This document shows positions 16,305-25,195 of a DNA stretch of 46,849 nucleotides, in pieces. A program made the translations under genes and the position numbers. Every line of letters begins with the position of its first letter. Positions within the stretch are counted from its first letter, which is position 1. Under the pieces are notes generated by a model. That model was not told the DNA's origin. It made no database searches and was given only the letters and a program-made list of their open reading frames with translations. Origin of the DNA: Pseudomonadota bacterium (GTDB lineage Bacteria > Pseudomonadota > Gammaproteobacteria > Xanthomonadales > Rhodanobacteraceae); assembly GCA_021793195.1 (NCBI GenBank), contig JAJYTG010000006.1, positions 1-46,849 on the forward strand, in the 5' to 3' direction.

Positions 16305-18131
16305 TCAGCGGTGCAGCGTGTCGTAGATGCGCTCGGCAAGGGCGCGATCGATGCCCTTGACGCGGGCCAGTTCCTCGATGCCGGCGGCAGCGAGGCCGGC
16401 CAGGCCACCGAATGCACGCAACAGGGCGGAACGCCGGCGCGGCCCGATACCGGCGATGTCATCGAGCACGCTGCCCTCCCGCGCCGCCTGACGCCGCTTG
16501 CGATGCGCGCCGATCGCGAAGCGGTGCGATTCATCGCGAATCGCCGCGATCAGGTGCAGTGCCGGCGACGTGGCCCCCGGATGCAACTCGCGACCGCTGT
16601 CGGCGAGGATCAGGGCTTCCTCGCCGGCACGTCGCGCCGGCCCCTTGGCGACACCGACCACCGCGATGCCAGCGATGCCGAGCTGGCGCAGGACCCGCAG
16701 CGCCCGCAGCACCTGCCCCTTGCCGCCATCGATCAGCAACAGATCCGGGCGCCTGCCCTCGCCCTCCTGCAAGCGACGAAAGCGCCGGGTCAGCGCCTGC
16801 TCCATCGCGCCGTAGTCATCGCCCGGCGTAATGCCGGTGATGTTGAAGCGCCGGTAGTGGCTCTTTTCCGCTCCTTCCGGGCCGAACACGACGCAGGACG
16901 CCACGGCCGCCTCGCCCTGGGTATGGCTGATGTCGAAGCATTCGATGCGTTGTGGTTGCGCGACCAGGCCAAGCAGCCGGCGCAGATCCTCCAGACGCAT
17001 CGTGAGCGTCTGCCGGCTGGCGAGCCGGCTCGCCATCGCGGCATCGGCATTGCGCAACGCGAGTTCCAGGAACCGCGCACGATCGCCACGCGGCGCGCTG
17101 CCCAGCCGGACCGCGTGACCCGCGTGCGTCGACAGCGCCGCGCCCAGCGTCACGGCATCCGTGGGCGCAGCACTGAGCACCAGCTCCGCCGGCAGCGGAT
17201 GATCGAGGTAATACTGCGCCGCAAATTGCGCCAGCACATCGCCGGGCTCGGCGTCGTATGGCAGGCGCGGAAAGAAATCGCGCGAACCCAGGCTGACGCC
17301 GTCGCGGAAAAACAGCACGCTGACACAGGCTTGCCCGGCCTCGATGCGACAGGCAAGCACGTCCATGTCGGTCACGGCGCCCTGCACGTATCGGCGGCTC
17401 TGCAGCAGCCGCAGCGCCGCGACCTGGTCGCGCAGTCGCGCGGCGCGTTCGAAATCCAGCGCCGCACTGGCCTGCTCCATGGCAGCAGCGATCTCGTCGG
17501 TCACGATGCTGCTGCGGCCCTCCAGGAACATCACCACATGGCGAACGTCATCGGCATACTCGTCGCGTTCGATCAGGCCGACGCAGGGTGCGCTGCAGCG
17601 GCCGATCTGATGCTGCAGACAGGGTCGCGAGCGGTTGCGGAAGTAGCTGTCCTCGCACTGGCGCAGCTTGAACAGCTTCTGCATCAGATTCAGGCTTTCG
17701 CGCACCGCGTAGGTATTCGGATAAGGTCCGAAATAGCGGCCCGGCGCCTGTCGAGCACCACGATGGAAGACCAGCCGCGGGTAGTCCTGCGTGACGGACA
17801 GGAAGAGCCCGGGATAACTCTTGTCGTCGCGCAGCAGGATGTTGTAGCGCGGCTTGAGGGTCTTGATCAGCTGCGCCTCGAGCAGCAGTGCCTCACCCTC
17901 GGTGCGTGTGACCGTGGTTTCGATGCGCGCGATCTGCGACACCATCGCGGCGATCCGCGGTTCCATGCGCGGCGTGAGGAAATAGCTGCCGACGCGCTTC
18001 TTCAGGCTGCCCGCCTTGCCGACGTAAAGCAGCTCATCGCCGGCGCCGAACATGCGGTAGACGCCGGGCGCCGTGGTCAGGGTATGGACAAAGGCCTTGC
18101 CGTCGAAGGCGGTCGGGTTGCCTGCATGCAT
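16305..18131 (-). CDS. uvrC: Excinuclease ABC subunit C
   Basis: UvrC makes the two incisions around a bulky DNA lesion after UvrAB loading. The 608-residue protein has an N-terminal GIY-YIG nuclease domain ('APGVYRMFGAGDELLYVGKA', about 21-40), a cysteine-containing segment ('CLQHQIGRCSAPC', ~171-183) and a UVR motif (about 200-235). An RNase H-like C-terminal nuclease follows ('ECFDISHTQGEAAVASCVVF', 'DLLLIDGGKGQ'), and tandem HhH motifs end the protein ('LDDIAGIGPRRRSALLRAFG'). Length and domain order are normal. It starts 10 bases after the NHL-protein gene and is followed by pgsA; the uvrC-pgsA pairing is widely conserved. Confidence 0.97.
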   Translation of the reverse strand: MHAGNPTAFDGKAFVHTLTTAPGVYRMFGAGDELLYVGKAGSLKKRVGSYFLTPRMEPRIAAMVSQIARIETTVTRTEGEALLLEAQLIKTLKPRYNILLRDDKSYPGLFLSVTQDYPRLVFHRGARQAPGRYFGPYPNTYAVRESLNLMQKLFKLRQCEDSYFRNRSRPCLQHQIGRCSAPCVGLIERDEYADDVRHVVMFLEGRSSIVTDEIAAAMEQASAALDFERAARLRDQVAALRLLQSRRYVQGAVTDMDVLACRIEAGQACVSVLFFRDGVSLGSRDFFPRLPYDAEPGDVLAQFAAQYYLDHPLPAELVLSAAPTDAVTLGAALSTHAGHAVRLGSAPRGDRARFLELALRNADAAMASRLASRQTLTMRLEDLRRLLGLVAQPQRIECFDISHTQGEAAVASCVVFGPEGAEKSHYRRFNITGITPGDDYGAMEQALTRRFRRLQEGEGRRPDLLLIDGGKGQVLRALRVLRQLGIAGIAVVGVAKGPARRAGEEALILADSGRELHPGATSPALHLIAAIRDESHRFAIGAHRKRRQAAREGSVLDDIAGIGPRRRSALLRAFGGLAGLAAAGIEELARVKGIDRALAERIYDTLHR

Positions 18132-18141
18132 CCGGCGGATT

Positions 18142-19560
18142 TTACTCGCCGATCGGCAGGCGCCGGATCTCGCCGTTTTCGAGGTTCACCCGCAGTACCG
18201 CATGCGCATTGCGATCCGCCAGCCACAGGGTGCGGCCATCCACACACAGACCTGCCGGCTCATGCAGCCGTTCGCCCAGTTTCAGCACGCGCACGCCGGT
18301 TCCGGTTCCGGCATAGACCACCACGCGGTCGTTGAGCGTATCGGCGACGAAGGCATGCCCGGTTCCATCCACGCCGATACCCAGCGGGTGCGCGAGGCAG
18401 GCGCCGATCTCGCCCTTCCCGGGTTGCCAGCGTCCGGCGCCAGCCAGCGTCGAGACCATGCCATCGGCCAGGCGCACGGCACGCAGGGCATTGCCGCCGG
18501 CATCGGCCACCAGCAGTTGGCCCGTCAGCAGCGCCAGCCCGGCCGGCTGCGCGAACGCCGCGACCATGGCGTCGCCATCGGCCACGTCGGCCAGGCCGCT
18601 GCCGGCCAGCACATCGACACGATCGTCGCCGAGATGCAGCTGCCAGATCTGGTGCTGCCCGGCCAGCGACACGTACAGACGATCCCCACCCGCCGCGAGG
18701 CCCACCGGCGCGCTGACCGACAGTTCGGTTCCGGCCGCGCCGCCGCGCGGTACGTCATAGCCCGGTTCGCCGCGCCCCAGCACGGTGGCGACATCGCCGG
18801 TCAGCAGACGGATACGGCGCACCGCGTGGTTGCCGGTATCGGCGACGAACAGCGCGTCGCCGAGCAGCGCCAGCCCCTGCGGATCGCTGAAGCCGGCGTC
18901 ATTGCTGTGCCCGTCCCAGTAGCCGGGATTGCCGGAACCGAACTGCCGCAGTACCCGGCCCTCGAGATTGCACTCCAGCACGCGGTTGTGTGCGCTGTCG
19001 CTGACATACAGGCGCTCGCCGGCGAGCGCCAGCGCGGCGGGAAAACGCAGCGCCACCCGCGGCTCGGGACGAGACGAGGTCGGCGCCGGATCGAAACGGC
19101 GCAGATCGCGCGCCGCGGCTTCATCGAGCAGTGCGGCGACCAGCTCATCGAGATCGCGGACGCAATCGTCACCCTGCACGCGCGCCGCCTGCTGGCTCTC
19201 GCAGTCCAGGACCAGCACGCTGGGCCACGCCTCGATCTCCAGCTGGCGCCACAGCACCCAGTCGGCGTCATTGGCGACCGGGAATCGCAGATGCAGCCGA
19301 TTGGCCGCCTTGAGCACGGCCGCCGCGTCGCGCTGCGCCGCGTACTTGGGCACGTGGATGCCGAGCAGGGCGATGCCATCGTGGTACTTGGTCTGCAACT
19401 GCCGCAGCGCCGGCATCAGGTTGATGCTGTGGATGCTGTCGTAGCCGAAGAACACCAGCAGCACGACGCGGCCGCGCAGCGACGCCAGCGACGGTCGTTC
19501 GCTCACGTTGACCCAATCGAGATCGTCCGGAAATTCCTGCACCACGCTGCGTGTCGGCAT
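18142..19560 (-). CDS. Thioredoxin-like/NHL-repeat protein (NHLRC2-like) without redox cysteines
   Basis: This 472-residue protein combines an N-terminal thioredoxin-like domain (about 1-145) with a C-terminal beta-propeller of NHL repeats (about 165-472). Propeller blades recur as 'LYVSDSAHNRVLECN', 'LFVADTGNHAVRRIRL', 'LLVADAGGNALRAVRL', 'AFVADTLNDRVVVY' and 'LWLADRNAHAVLRVN'. The architecture resembles NHLRC2 and bacterial relatives. In those proteins the thioredoxin active site is a CCINC-type motif; here the matching residues 40-45 read YDSIHS, so no cysteine remains, while the later 'AWPSVLVLD' cis-proline loop is kept. A binding or scaffold role is therefore more likely than a redox role (inference). 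No clear signal peptide. Start ATG 19560 has GGGGAG upstream. It sits between kdsB and uvrC, 25 and 10 bases from them. Confidence 0.82.
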   Translation of the reverse strand: MPTRSVVQEFPDDLDWVNVSERPSLASLRGRVVLLVFFGYDSIHSINLMPALRQLQTKYHDGIALLGIHVPKYAAQRDAAAVLKAANRLHLRFPVANDADWVLWRQLEIEAWPSVLVLDCESQQAARVQGDDCVRDLDELVAALLDEAAARDLRRFDPAPTSSRPEPRVALRFPAALALAGERLYVSDSAHNRVLECNLEGRVLRQFGSGNPGYWDGHSNDAGFSDPQGLALLGDALFVADTGNHAVRRIRLLTGDVATVLGRGEPGYDVPRGGAAGTELSVSAPVGLAAGGDRLYVSLAGQHQIWQLHLGDDRVDVLAGSGLADVADGDAMVAAFAQPAGLALLTGQLLVADAGGNALRAVRLADGMVSTLAGAGRWQPGKGEIGACLAHPLGIGVDGTGHAFVADTLNDRVVVYAGTGTGVRVLKLGERLHEPAGLCVDGRTLWLADRNAHAVLRVNLENGEIRRLPIGE

Positions 19561-19585
19561 GGTCTCTCCCCTGTGCGGGCTGATC

Positions 19586-20392
19586 TTAACCGCTGTGGTG
19601 ATCCAGCGCGGCGTTCGCGCCAAGATCCCGTTCGGCGCGGGCCAGATCGTCGGGAGTGTCGATGCCGGGTGGAAACGCCGCGGGTGACAGGGCGACCGCG
19701 ATGGCGTGGCCGTGCTCCAGCGCGCGCAGCTGCTCCAGCGATTCGGCCTGCTCCAGCGGCGTGCGTGGCAGCGACGAATAGGCGCGCAGGAACCCGGCGC
19801 GATAAGCGTAGATGCCGATGTGGCGCAGGAACGGCATGCCATCGGGCAGGCGGGTGCGGTCGACGGCGAATGCATCACGTGCCCACGGCAGCGGCGCGCG
19901 GCTGAAATACAGCGCATGGCCGTGACGGTCGCGTACGACCTTGACCAGGTTGGGGTCGAACAATTGTTCGCTTCCGGCGAGCGGCGTTGCCAGGGTCGCC
20001 ATGGGGGCGCCGGAGGCAGCCAGCGCCGCGACCACGGCGCGGATGCCCGCCGCAGGAGCGAAAGGTTCGTCACCTTGCAGGTTGACGACAATGGCGGCGT
20101 CGGCCCAGCCGAGACGTGTCGCGCATTCGGCCAGCCGGTCGCTGCCGGAGGCGTGGGTTGCGGAGGTCAGCGCGACATGGGCGCCGCTGCCGGCCAGTGC
20201 CTCGGCAATGCGCGCGTCATCGGTGGCCACCACGACTTCAGTCGCGCCGGCGGATTGTGCCCGTCGAACCACGTGCCGGATCAGCGGCTCGCCGCCCAGC
20301 AGGCGCAGCGGTTTGCCGGGCAGGCGGCTGGCACCGTAGCGCGCCGGAATGGCGATGATGAAAGGCGGCAGTCCGTCTGCATCGTTGCTCAT
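19586..20392 (-). CDS. kdsB: 3-deoxy-manno-octulosonate cytidylyltransferase
   Basis: KdsB activates Kdo with CTP to CMP-Kdo for the lipid A inner core of LPS, showing a Gram-negative host. The 268-residue protein has the N-terminal nucleotide-binding motif '[16 protein letters not shown]' (14-29), 'VVATDD', '[10 protein letters not shown]' and '[10 protein letters not shown]', all hallmarks of the family. A longer insertion with '[15 protein letters not shown]' and '[13 protein letters not shown]' completes the fold. The ATG at 20392 overlaps the aroA stop by four bases (ATGA), which fixes the start and points to coupled translation. Confidence 0.96.
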   Translation of the reverse strand: MSNDADGLPPFIIAIPARYGASRLPGKPLRLLGGEPLIRHVVRRAQSAGATEVVVATDDARIAEALAGSGAHVALTSATHASGSDRLAECATRLGWADAAIVVNLQGDEPFAPAAGIRAVVAALAASGAPMATLATPLAGSEQLFDPNLVKVVRDRHGHALYFSRAPLPWARDAFAVDRTRLPDGMPFLRHIGIYAYRAGFLRAYSSLPRTPLEQAESLEQLRALEHGHAIAVALSPAAFPPGIDTPDDLARAERDLGANAALDHHSG

Positions 20393-21720
20393 GCAAGCGC
20401 CTCGTTCGTCGCCGGCTCCATGGCGACGATCATGCCGATCGCGCGGGCCGAATCGAGAAATCCCGGGAACGAGGTGGCGACATTGGCGCAGTCGCGGATG
20501 CGCACCGGCGCCTCGGCGACCAACCCGGTCAGGGCGAAACTCATCGCACAGCGGTGATCACCGCAACTGTCGACCTCGCCGCCACGCAGGGCACCGCCCT
20601 CGATCACGGCGCCGTCGAGCCGCTCCTCTACCGCGAGACCCAGCCGGCGCAATCCGGCTGCCATCACCGCGATGCGGTCGGACTCCTTGACGCGAAGTTC
20701 GGCTGCCCCGCGCAGCACGGTTCGGCCCTGTGCACGCGCCGCGGCGACAAACAGGGCCGGACACTCGTCGATCATGTCCGCCACGAGCGCGACGGGCACC
20801 TCGATGCCGCGCAACGGCGCATGGCACACGCGCAGGTTGCCGACCGGCTCGCCACCCTGCTCGGCGAGGTGTTCGATGACGATGTCGGCACCCATCGCGC
20901 GCAGCACGTCAAGCAATCCGGTGCGCCGCGGATTGAGTCCCACTTCGCGCAGCACGAGGTCGCTTCCGGGCGTGACGCAGGCGGCAACGATGAAGAAGGC
21001 GGCAGAGGAAAAATCGCCGGGGATGCGCGCATCGGCGGCGCGCAGCCGATGCCCGCCCTCCAGGCGCGCCCAGCCGGGTCCGAACGTGATCGGCCAGCCG
21101 AAGGCCGCCAGCATGCGTTCGGTGTAATCGCGCGTCGGCTGCGGTTCGCGCACCCCGGTCGTGCCCTTGGCATACAGGCCGGCCAGCAGGATCGCCGATT
21201 TCACCTGTGCGCTGGCGACGGGCGTGTCGATCCTGACTCCGCACAGGCCAAGCCCGCCGTGTATGTGCAGCGGCGGCAGCCCGTCGCGGCTGTCGATGCG
21301 CGCGCCCATCGCCGCCAGCGGGTCGATCACGCGCCGCATCGGTCGGCGCGACAGCGAGGCATCGCCCACCAGCATGCTGTCGAAGCCCTGCCCGGCCAGC
21401 AAACCGGCCAGCAGGCGCATGCCGGTGCCGGCATTGCCGCAATCGAGAGGTTGCTCCGCCGCGTGCAGACCGTGCAGGCCGACACCGTCGACTACGCGCA
21501 CGCCATCGGCAGGTGCGCTGATGCGCGCGCCCAACTGCTGCAGGACCGCGGCGGTCGCACGGGTGTCCTCGCCTTCGAGAAAACCCTCGATGCGCGATCG
21601 CCCTTCGGCCAGCGCCGCCAGCATCAGCGCGCGATGCGAGATGGACTTGTCGCCGGGCACGCGCAATTCGCCGCGCAGCGGTCCGGCCGGTCGGCTGATC
21701 CAGTCCAGCCGCGTGCTCAC
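20389..21720 (-). CDS. aroA: 3-phosphoshikimate 1-carboxyvinyltransferase (EPSP synthase)
   Basis: AroA joins shikimate 3-phosphate and phosphoenolpyruvate, the sixth step of the shikimate pathway. The 443-residue protein shows '[20 protein letters not shown]' near residue 20, '[14 protein letters not shown]' near 93, '[13 protein letters not shown]' and '[14 protein letters not shown]'. The GDKS and SAQVK motifs resemble class II EPSP synthases rather than the E. coli-type class I enzyme, though the active-site loop keeps GNAG. The GTG start at 21720 overlaps the hisC stop (GTGA) and the 3' end overlaps the kdsB start (ATGA), so the gene is embedded in a tightly coupled operon. Confidence 0.96.
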   Translation of the reverse strand: MSTRLDWISRPAGPLRGELRVPGDKSISHRALMLAALAEGRSRIEGFLEGEDTRATAAVLQQLGARISAPADGVRVVDGVGLHGLHAAEQPLDCGNAGTGMRLLAGLLAGQGFDSMLVGDASLSRRPMRRVIDPLAAMGARIDSRDGLPPLHIHGGLGLCGVRIDTPVASAQVKSAILLAGLYAKGTTGVREPQPTRDYTERMLAAFGWPITFGPGWARLEGGHRLRAADARIPGDFSSAAFFIVAACVTPGSDLVLREVGLNPRRTGLLDVLRAMGADIVIEHLAEQGGEPVGNLRVCHAPLRGIEVPVALVADMIDECPALFVAAARAQGRTVLRGAAELRVKESDRIAVMAAGLRRLGLAVEERLDGAVIEGGALRGGEVDSCGDHRCAMSFALTGLVAEAPVRIRDCANVATSFPGFLDSARAIGMIVAMEPATNEALA

Positions 21721-22823
21721 GGCAACGCTTCCAGCAGGCGCAGGTTCTCGGCGCGGCTGCCGATGCTGATGCGCAGCGCGTGATCCAGCCCGTATCCGCC
21801 CAGCGGGCGCACGATCACGCCACGCTCGAACAAATGCCGTTCCAGCGCCGCCGCATTACGTGCCAGATCCAGCAGCAGGAAATTGGTCTGCGACGGCAGC
21901 GTACGGTAGCCGCGACGCGCCAGCTCGGCCGCCAGCCAGGTACGCTCGCCGAGCGTGAAGTCGCGCACGCGCACGAGGTGCTCACGATCGCCCAGCGCGA
22001 CCGCGGCCGCGGCCAGTGCCACGCCATTGACGTTGAAGGATTCACGCAGGCGTTCCAGCACCGCGATCACCGTGGGGTGTGCCACGGCGTAGCCCACGCG
22101 CAGGCCGGCCAGTCCGTAGGCTTTCGAGAATGTGCGTGTCACCACGAGGTTGGGATGCTGCCCGGCGAACCGCAGCGCGGTACCCAGTCCGGGCGCATCG
22201 GCGTATTCGTGATAGGCCTCGTCCACCACCACCAGGGCGTGGGAAGGCACGCGATCCAGAAACGCTGCCAGCGCGACATCGTCGAACCAGCTGCCGGTGG
22301 GGTTGTTGGGATTGGCGAGATAGATCAGCCGCGTGTCGTTGCCGGCGGCAGCCGCGATGGCGTCGAGGTCGTGACCGAGCGGTGCCGTCGGATGATCGCT
22401 GGCAAGCGCCGGGACCGCGACCGCGCGCGCGCCGCTGGCCGTGGCAGCCAGCATGAAGACCGCAAACCCGTACTGCGAGCAGATGACCTCGTGCGCGGCA
22501 TCGGCGAAACATTGTGCCAGCAGCATCAGCAGTTCATGCGAGCCGTTGCCGAGCGCGATGCGGTCGCGGCCGACGTTCAACTGTTGCGACAGCGCGGCCT
22601 TCAGCGCGTCGCCCTTGGGGTCCGGGTAACGATGCGCCTCGACCAGCGCAGCCTGCGCCGCGGCCAACGCGCGCGGGCTCGGGCCCAGCGGATTCTCGTT
22701 CGAGCCCAGCTCGGCGATGGCAGCGCCGAAGCGCTGCCGCAGAGCGGGCAGATCGTGGCCCGGATCGTAGGCGCGCAAGCCGTCGGTCGCGGCATTGACC
22801 AGCGCTGCGGCATCGAAGCTCAC
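21717..22823 (-). CDS. hisC: Histidinol-phosphate/aromatic aminotransferase
   Basis: The 368-residue class I/II PLP aminotransferase shows 'ELGSNENPLGPSP' near the N-terminus, 'YLANPNNPTGSWF' and 'VVVDEAYHEYA'. The PLP-binding lysine lies in 'TRTFSKAYGLAGLRVGYA', and a C-terminal arginine in 'DHALRISIGS' binds substrate. It matches HisC; but its place between pheA and aroA is that of the 'HisHb' enzyme of the Pseudomonas serC-pheA-hisC-tyrA-aroF operon, which also transaminates aromatic keto acids. A dual or purely aromatic role is therefore likely (inference). The GTG at 22823 overlaps the pheA stop (GTGA) and fixes the start; the open frame upstream is a shadow of pheA. Confidence 0.93.
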   Translation of the reverse strand: MSFDAAALVNAATDGLRAYDPGHDLPALRQRFGAAIAELGSNENPLGPSPRALAAAQAALVEAHRYPDPKGDALKAALSQQLNVGRDRIALGNGSHELLMLLAQCFADAAHEVICSQYGFAVFMLAATASGARAVAVPALASDHPTAPLGHDLDAIAAAAGNDTRLIYLANPNNPTGSWFDDVALAAFLDRVPSHALVVVDEAYHEYADAPGLGTALRFAGQHPNLVVTRTFSKAYGLAGLRVGYAVAHPTVIAVLERLRESFNVNGVALAAAAVALGDREHLVRVRDFTLGERTWLAAELARRGYRTLPSQTNFLLLDLARNAAALERHLFERGVIVRPLGGYGLDHALRISIGSRAENLRLLEALP

Positions 22824-23920
22824 GGAATGGCGACCGGATACGAACCCAGCACGCGAATCTCGCCGGCATGCGGGGCGAGCTCTTCCAACGCCGCGCGCAG
22901 CGCGGTGTCCCCGACGTGACCCGAGAGGTCGATGAAGAACGCGTACTGCCATTTGCCCTGGTGCGCCGGCCGCGACTCGATGCGGTTCATGCTGACGCCG
23001 TGGCGCGCGAACGGGCTGAGCGCATTGAACAGTGCGCCTGGCTGGTCGTTGACGAACACCAGCAGCGAGGTGCGATCGTGGCCGGTGGCGGGGAACAGTT
23101 CGCGTCCCAGCACCAGGAAGCGCGTGGTGTTGTCGGGACGATCCTCGATCGGGCCCGCGATCACCTTGAGTCCGTAGACATGGGCCACCGCCTCGCCGGC
23201 GATCGCCGCGGCATCGTCGGCCAGGCGCGCGCGGCGCGCGCCTTCGGCGTTGCTGGCGGTCGCCACGCGCTCGCTGGCCGGCAGATGCTGGCGCAGCCAG
23301 ACCTTGCACTGCGCCAGTGACTGCGGGTGCGAGTACACGCGCTCGACATCCTCCACGCGGCCGCTTCGTGACAGCAGGAACTGGTGGACGCGCAGCTCGA
23401 TCTCGCCGCAGATCTTCAGCCGCGAGGTGAGGAACATGTCCAGCGTCGACTGGATGGTGCCCTGCCCCGAGTTTTCCACCGGCACGATGCCGAAATCGGC
23501 GTGCCCGGCCTCGACCTCCTGGAACACCTCCTCGATGCTGGCCAGCGGCAGCAGGCGCGCGCTGTGGCCGAAGTGCTTCTGCGCCGCCTGCTGACTGAAG
23601 GTGCCTTCGGGGCCGAGGTAGCCGATGCGCAGCGGCTCCTGCTGCGCCAGGCAAGCGGACATGATCTCGCGGAACAGCCGCACCATCTCCTCGTCAGACA
23701 GCGGACCGTCATTGCGGTCCACCACCATTCGCAACACCTGCGCCTCGCGTTCGGGGCGGTAATAATCGATCGCCGCCTTCAGCGGTCCCTTGGCTCGTCC
23801 GACCTGTTGCGCCCAGCGCGCGCGCTCGGCGATCAGCGCCTGCAGCTCGCGGTCGATGGCGTCGATGCGCTGACGGGCATCGGCCAGCTCGGGTGCCGCG
23901 GGTTCGGGTACGTCGGTCAT
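22820..23920 (-). CDS. pheA: Bifunctional chorismate mutase/prephenate dehydratase (P-protein)
   Basis: PheA converts chorismate to prephenate and then to phenylpyruvate for phenylalanine. An AroQ chorismate mutase domain comes first ('RQRIDAIDRELQALIAERAR', then 'YYRPEREAQVLRMVV'). The prephenate dehydratase domain follows ('IGYLGPEGTFSQQAA', 'IVPVENSGQGTIQSTLDMF', 'NTTRFLVLG'). A regulatory ACT domain comes last ('GALFNALSPFARHGVSMNR' then 'ESRP'), suggesting phenylalanine feedback. I give the ATG at 23920 (366 residues). The ATG at 23992 (390 residues) overlaps the end of serC by eight bases and would couple translation; neither has a clear ribosome binding site, and the extra 24 residues carry no family features. 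Confidence 0.93.
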   Translation of the reverse strand: MTDVPEPAAPELADARQRIDAIDRELQALIAERARWAQQVGRAKGPLKAAIDYYRPEREAQVLRMVVDRNDGPLSDEEMVRLFREIMSACLAQQEPLRIGYLGPEGTFSQQAAQKHFGHSARLLPLASIEEVFQEVEAGHADFGIVPVENSGQGTIQSTLDMFLTSRLKICGEIELRVHQFLLSRSGRVEDVERVYSHPQSLAQCKVWLRQHLPASERVATASNAEGARRARLADDAAAIAGEAVAHVYGLKVIAGPIEDRPDNTTRFLVLGRELFPATGHDRTSLLVFVNDQPGALFNALSPFARHGVSMNRIESRPAHQGKWQYAFFIDLSGHVGDTALRAALEELAPHAGEIRVLGSYPVAIP

Positions 23921-23984
23921 GGTCGGCGGCGTGCGGGCATCGGCGATGCCTGGGAATCGATAGTGCGTGATCGTCCGCTGCCGC

Positions 23985-25070
23985 TCAACCATGGCGGCGC
24001 TGGAAGTCGCGCATGAAGGCCGTCAGCGCATCCACGCCTTCCTGAGGCATGGCGTTGTACAGCGAGGCACGCATGCCGCCCAGTGCGCGATGGCCCTTCA
24101 GCGCCAGCAGCCCGGCCTGCTCGGATTCGGCAAGGAATCGGCCATCCAGCGCCGGGTCGGCGAGGAAAAACGGCACATTCATGCGCGAGCGCGCGGCGAC
24201 CGCGACCGGATTGCGGTAGAAGCCCCCCGAGTCGTCGATCGCGGCATACAGGGTGTCGGCCTTGCTGCGGTTGCGCGCGGCCATCGCGGTCAGACCGCCG
24301 AGTCGCGCGATCCAGCGGAAGGTCAGGCCGGCCAGGTACCAGCCGAAGGTGTTGGGGGTGTTGAGCATCGAGCCCTGCGCGGCGTGCTCGGCGTAACGGA
24401 AGATCGTCGCCATCGGCCGCGTCACCCGCGCCAGCAGATCCTCGCGCACGATCACCAGGGTCAGGCCGGAGGGGCCGATGTTCTTCTGCGCGCCTGCGTA
24501 GATCATGCCGTAGCGGCTGATATCGATCGGCGCAGACAGGATGCTGGAAGAGAAATCGGCGACCAGCGGCACCGCGCCAACCTCGGGCACATCGGCAAAC
24601 TCGAGTCCGTGGATGGTCTCGTTGGGTGTGTAGTGCACATAGGCCGAGCTCGAGTCGAGCTGCCATGTCGCGCGCGGCGGCAGCGCGGTGTAGCCGGTGT
24701 CGCGAGCGTCCGCGGCGATGCGCACATCGGCATAGGGCGCGGCTTCGTGTGCGGCCTTGTCGCTCCAGTGGCCGCTGAGCACGTAGTCGGCGCGTTGTGC
24801 GGGCTGCGCCAGGTTCATCGCGAGCAGCGGAAAGTGCAGTGTCGCGCCACCCTGCAGGAACAGCACCTTGTAGTGGTCGGGGATGCCGGCCAACGCACGC
24901 AGATCAGCCTCGATCCCGGCGGCCAGGGCCATGAAGGCCTTGCCACGGTGGGAAATTTCCATCACCGACGCGCGCGCGTCACGCCATTCCAGCAGTTCGG
25001 CCTGCGCTTGGCGCAGAACCTCCTCGGGCATCGCGGCGGGACCGGCGGCGAAATTCCAGGTGCGGCTCAC
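23985..25070 (-). CDS. serC: Phosphoserine aminotransferase
   Basis: SerC transaminates 3-phosphohydroxypyruvate in serine synthesis and also acts in pyridoxine synthesis. The 361-residue class V PLP enzyme starts '[18 protein letters not shown]' and has '[12 protein letters not shown]', '[11 protein letters not shown]', the PLP lysine in '[17 protein letters not shown]' and '[15 protein letters not shown]'. It starts at GTG 25070, supported by a strong GGAGGAG six bases upstream. It is the first gene of the serC-pheA-hisC-aroA-kdsB run, an arrangement known as part of the aromatic superoperon in gammaproteobacteria. Confidence 0.96.
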   Translation of the reverse strand: MSRTWNFAAGPAAMPEEVLRQAQAELLEWRDARASVMEISHRGKAFMALAAGIEADLRALAGIPDHYKVLFLQGGATLHFPLLAMNLAQPAQRADYVLSGHWSDKAAHEAAPYADVRIAADARDTGYTALPPRATWQLDSSSAYVHYTPNETIHGLEFADVPEVGAVPLVADFSSSILSAPIDISRYGMIYAGAQKNIGPSGLTLVIVREDLLARVTRPMATIFRYAEHAAQGSMLNTPNTFGWYLAGLTFRWIARLGGLTAMAARNRSKADTLYAAIDDSGGFYRNPVAVAARSRMNVPFFLADPALDGRFLAESEQAGLLALKGHRALGGMRASLYNAMPQEGVDALTAFMRDFQRRHG

Positions 25071-25076
25071 AAGTCT

Positions 25077-25083
25077 CTCCTCC
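25077..25083 (-). promoter_or_regulatory. Strong ribosome binding site fixing the serC GTG start
   Basis: GGAGGAG on the minus strand lies six bases before GTG at 25070 and decides this start over any ATG in the neighbourhood. Confidence 0.8.
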
Positions 25084-25093
25084 GGATGTGCGG

Positions 25094-25099
25094 ATTATG
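25094..25099 (-). promoter_or_regulatory. Possible -10 element (CATAAT) upstream of serC
   Basis: CATAAT on the minus strand lies 23 bases before the serC start. With an 18-base spacer the upstream hexamer is TTCATC, a weak -35. It would drive the serC-pheA-hisC-aroA-kdsB run. Confidence 0.35.
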
Positions 25100-25195
25100 C
25101 CTGCGGCGTTCACGGCAGATGAACCCGCGGCGCGTAGCCTGTGTAAGCCGCCACGCGTTCCCCCGGTCTATCGCTGCGATATCACGGAGTTCGTC

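Noticed and set aside
21717-23654. 645-residue extended HisC reading frame
   Set aside because: The first ~275 codons are the shadow of pheA; the GTG at 22823 overlapping the pheA stop gives a normal HisC.
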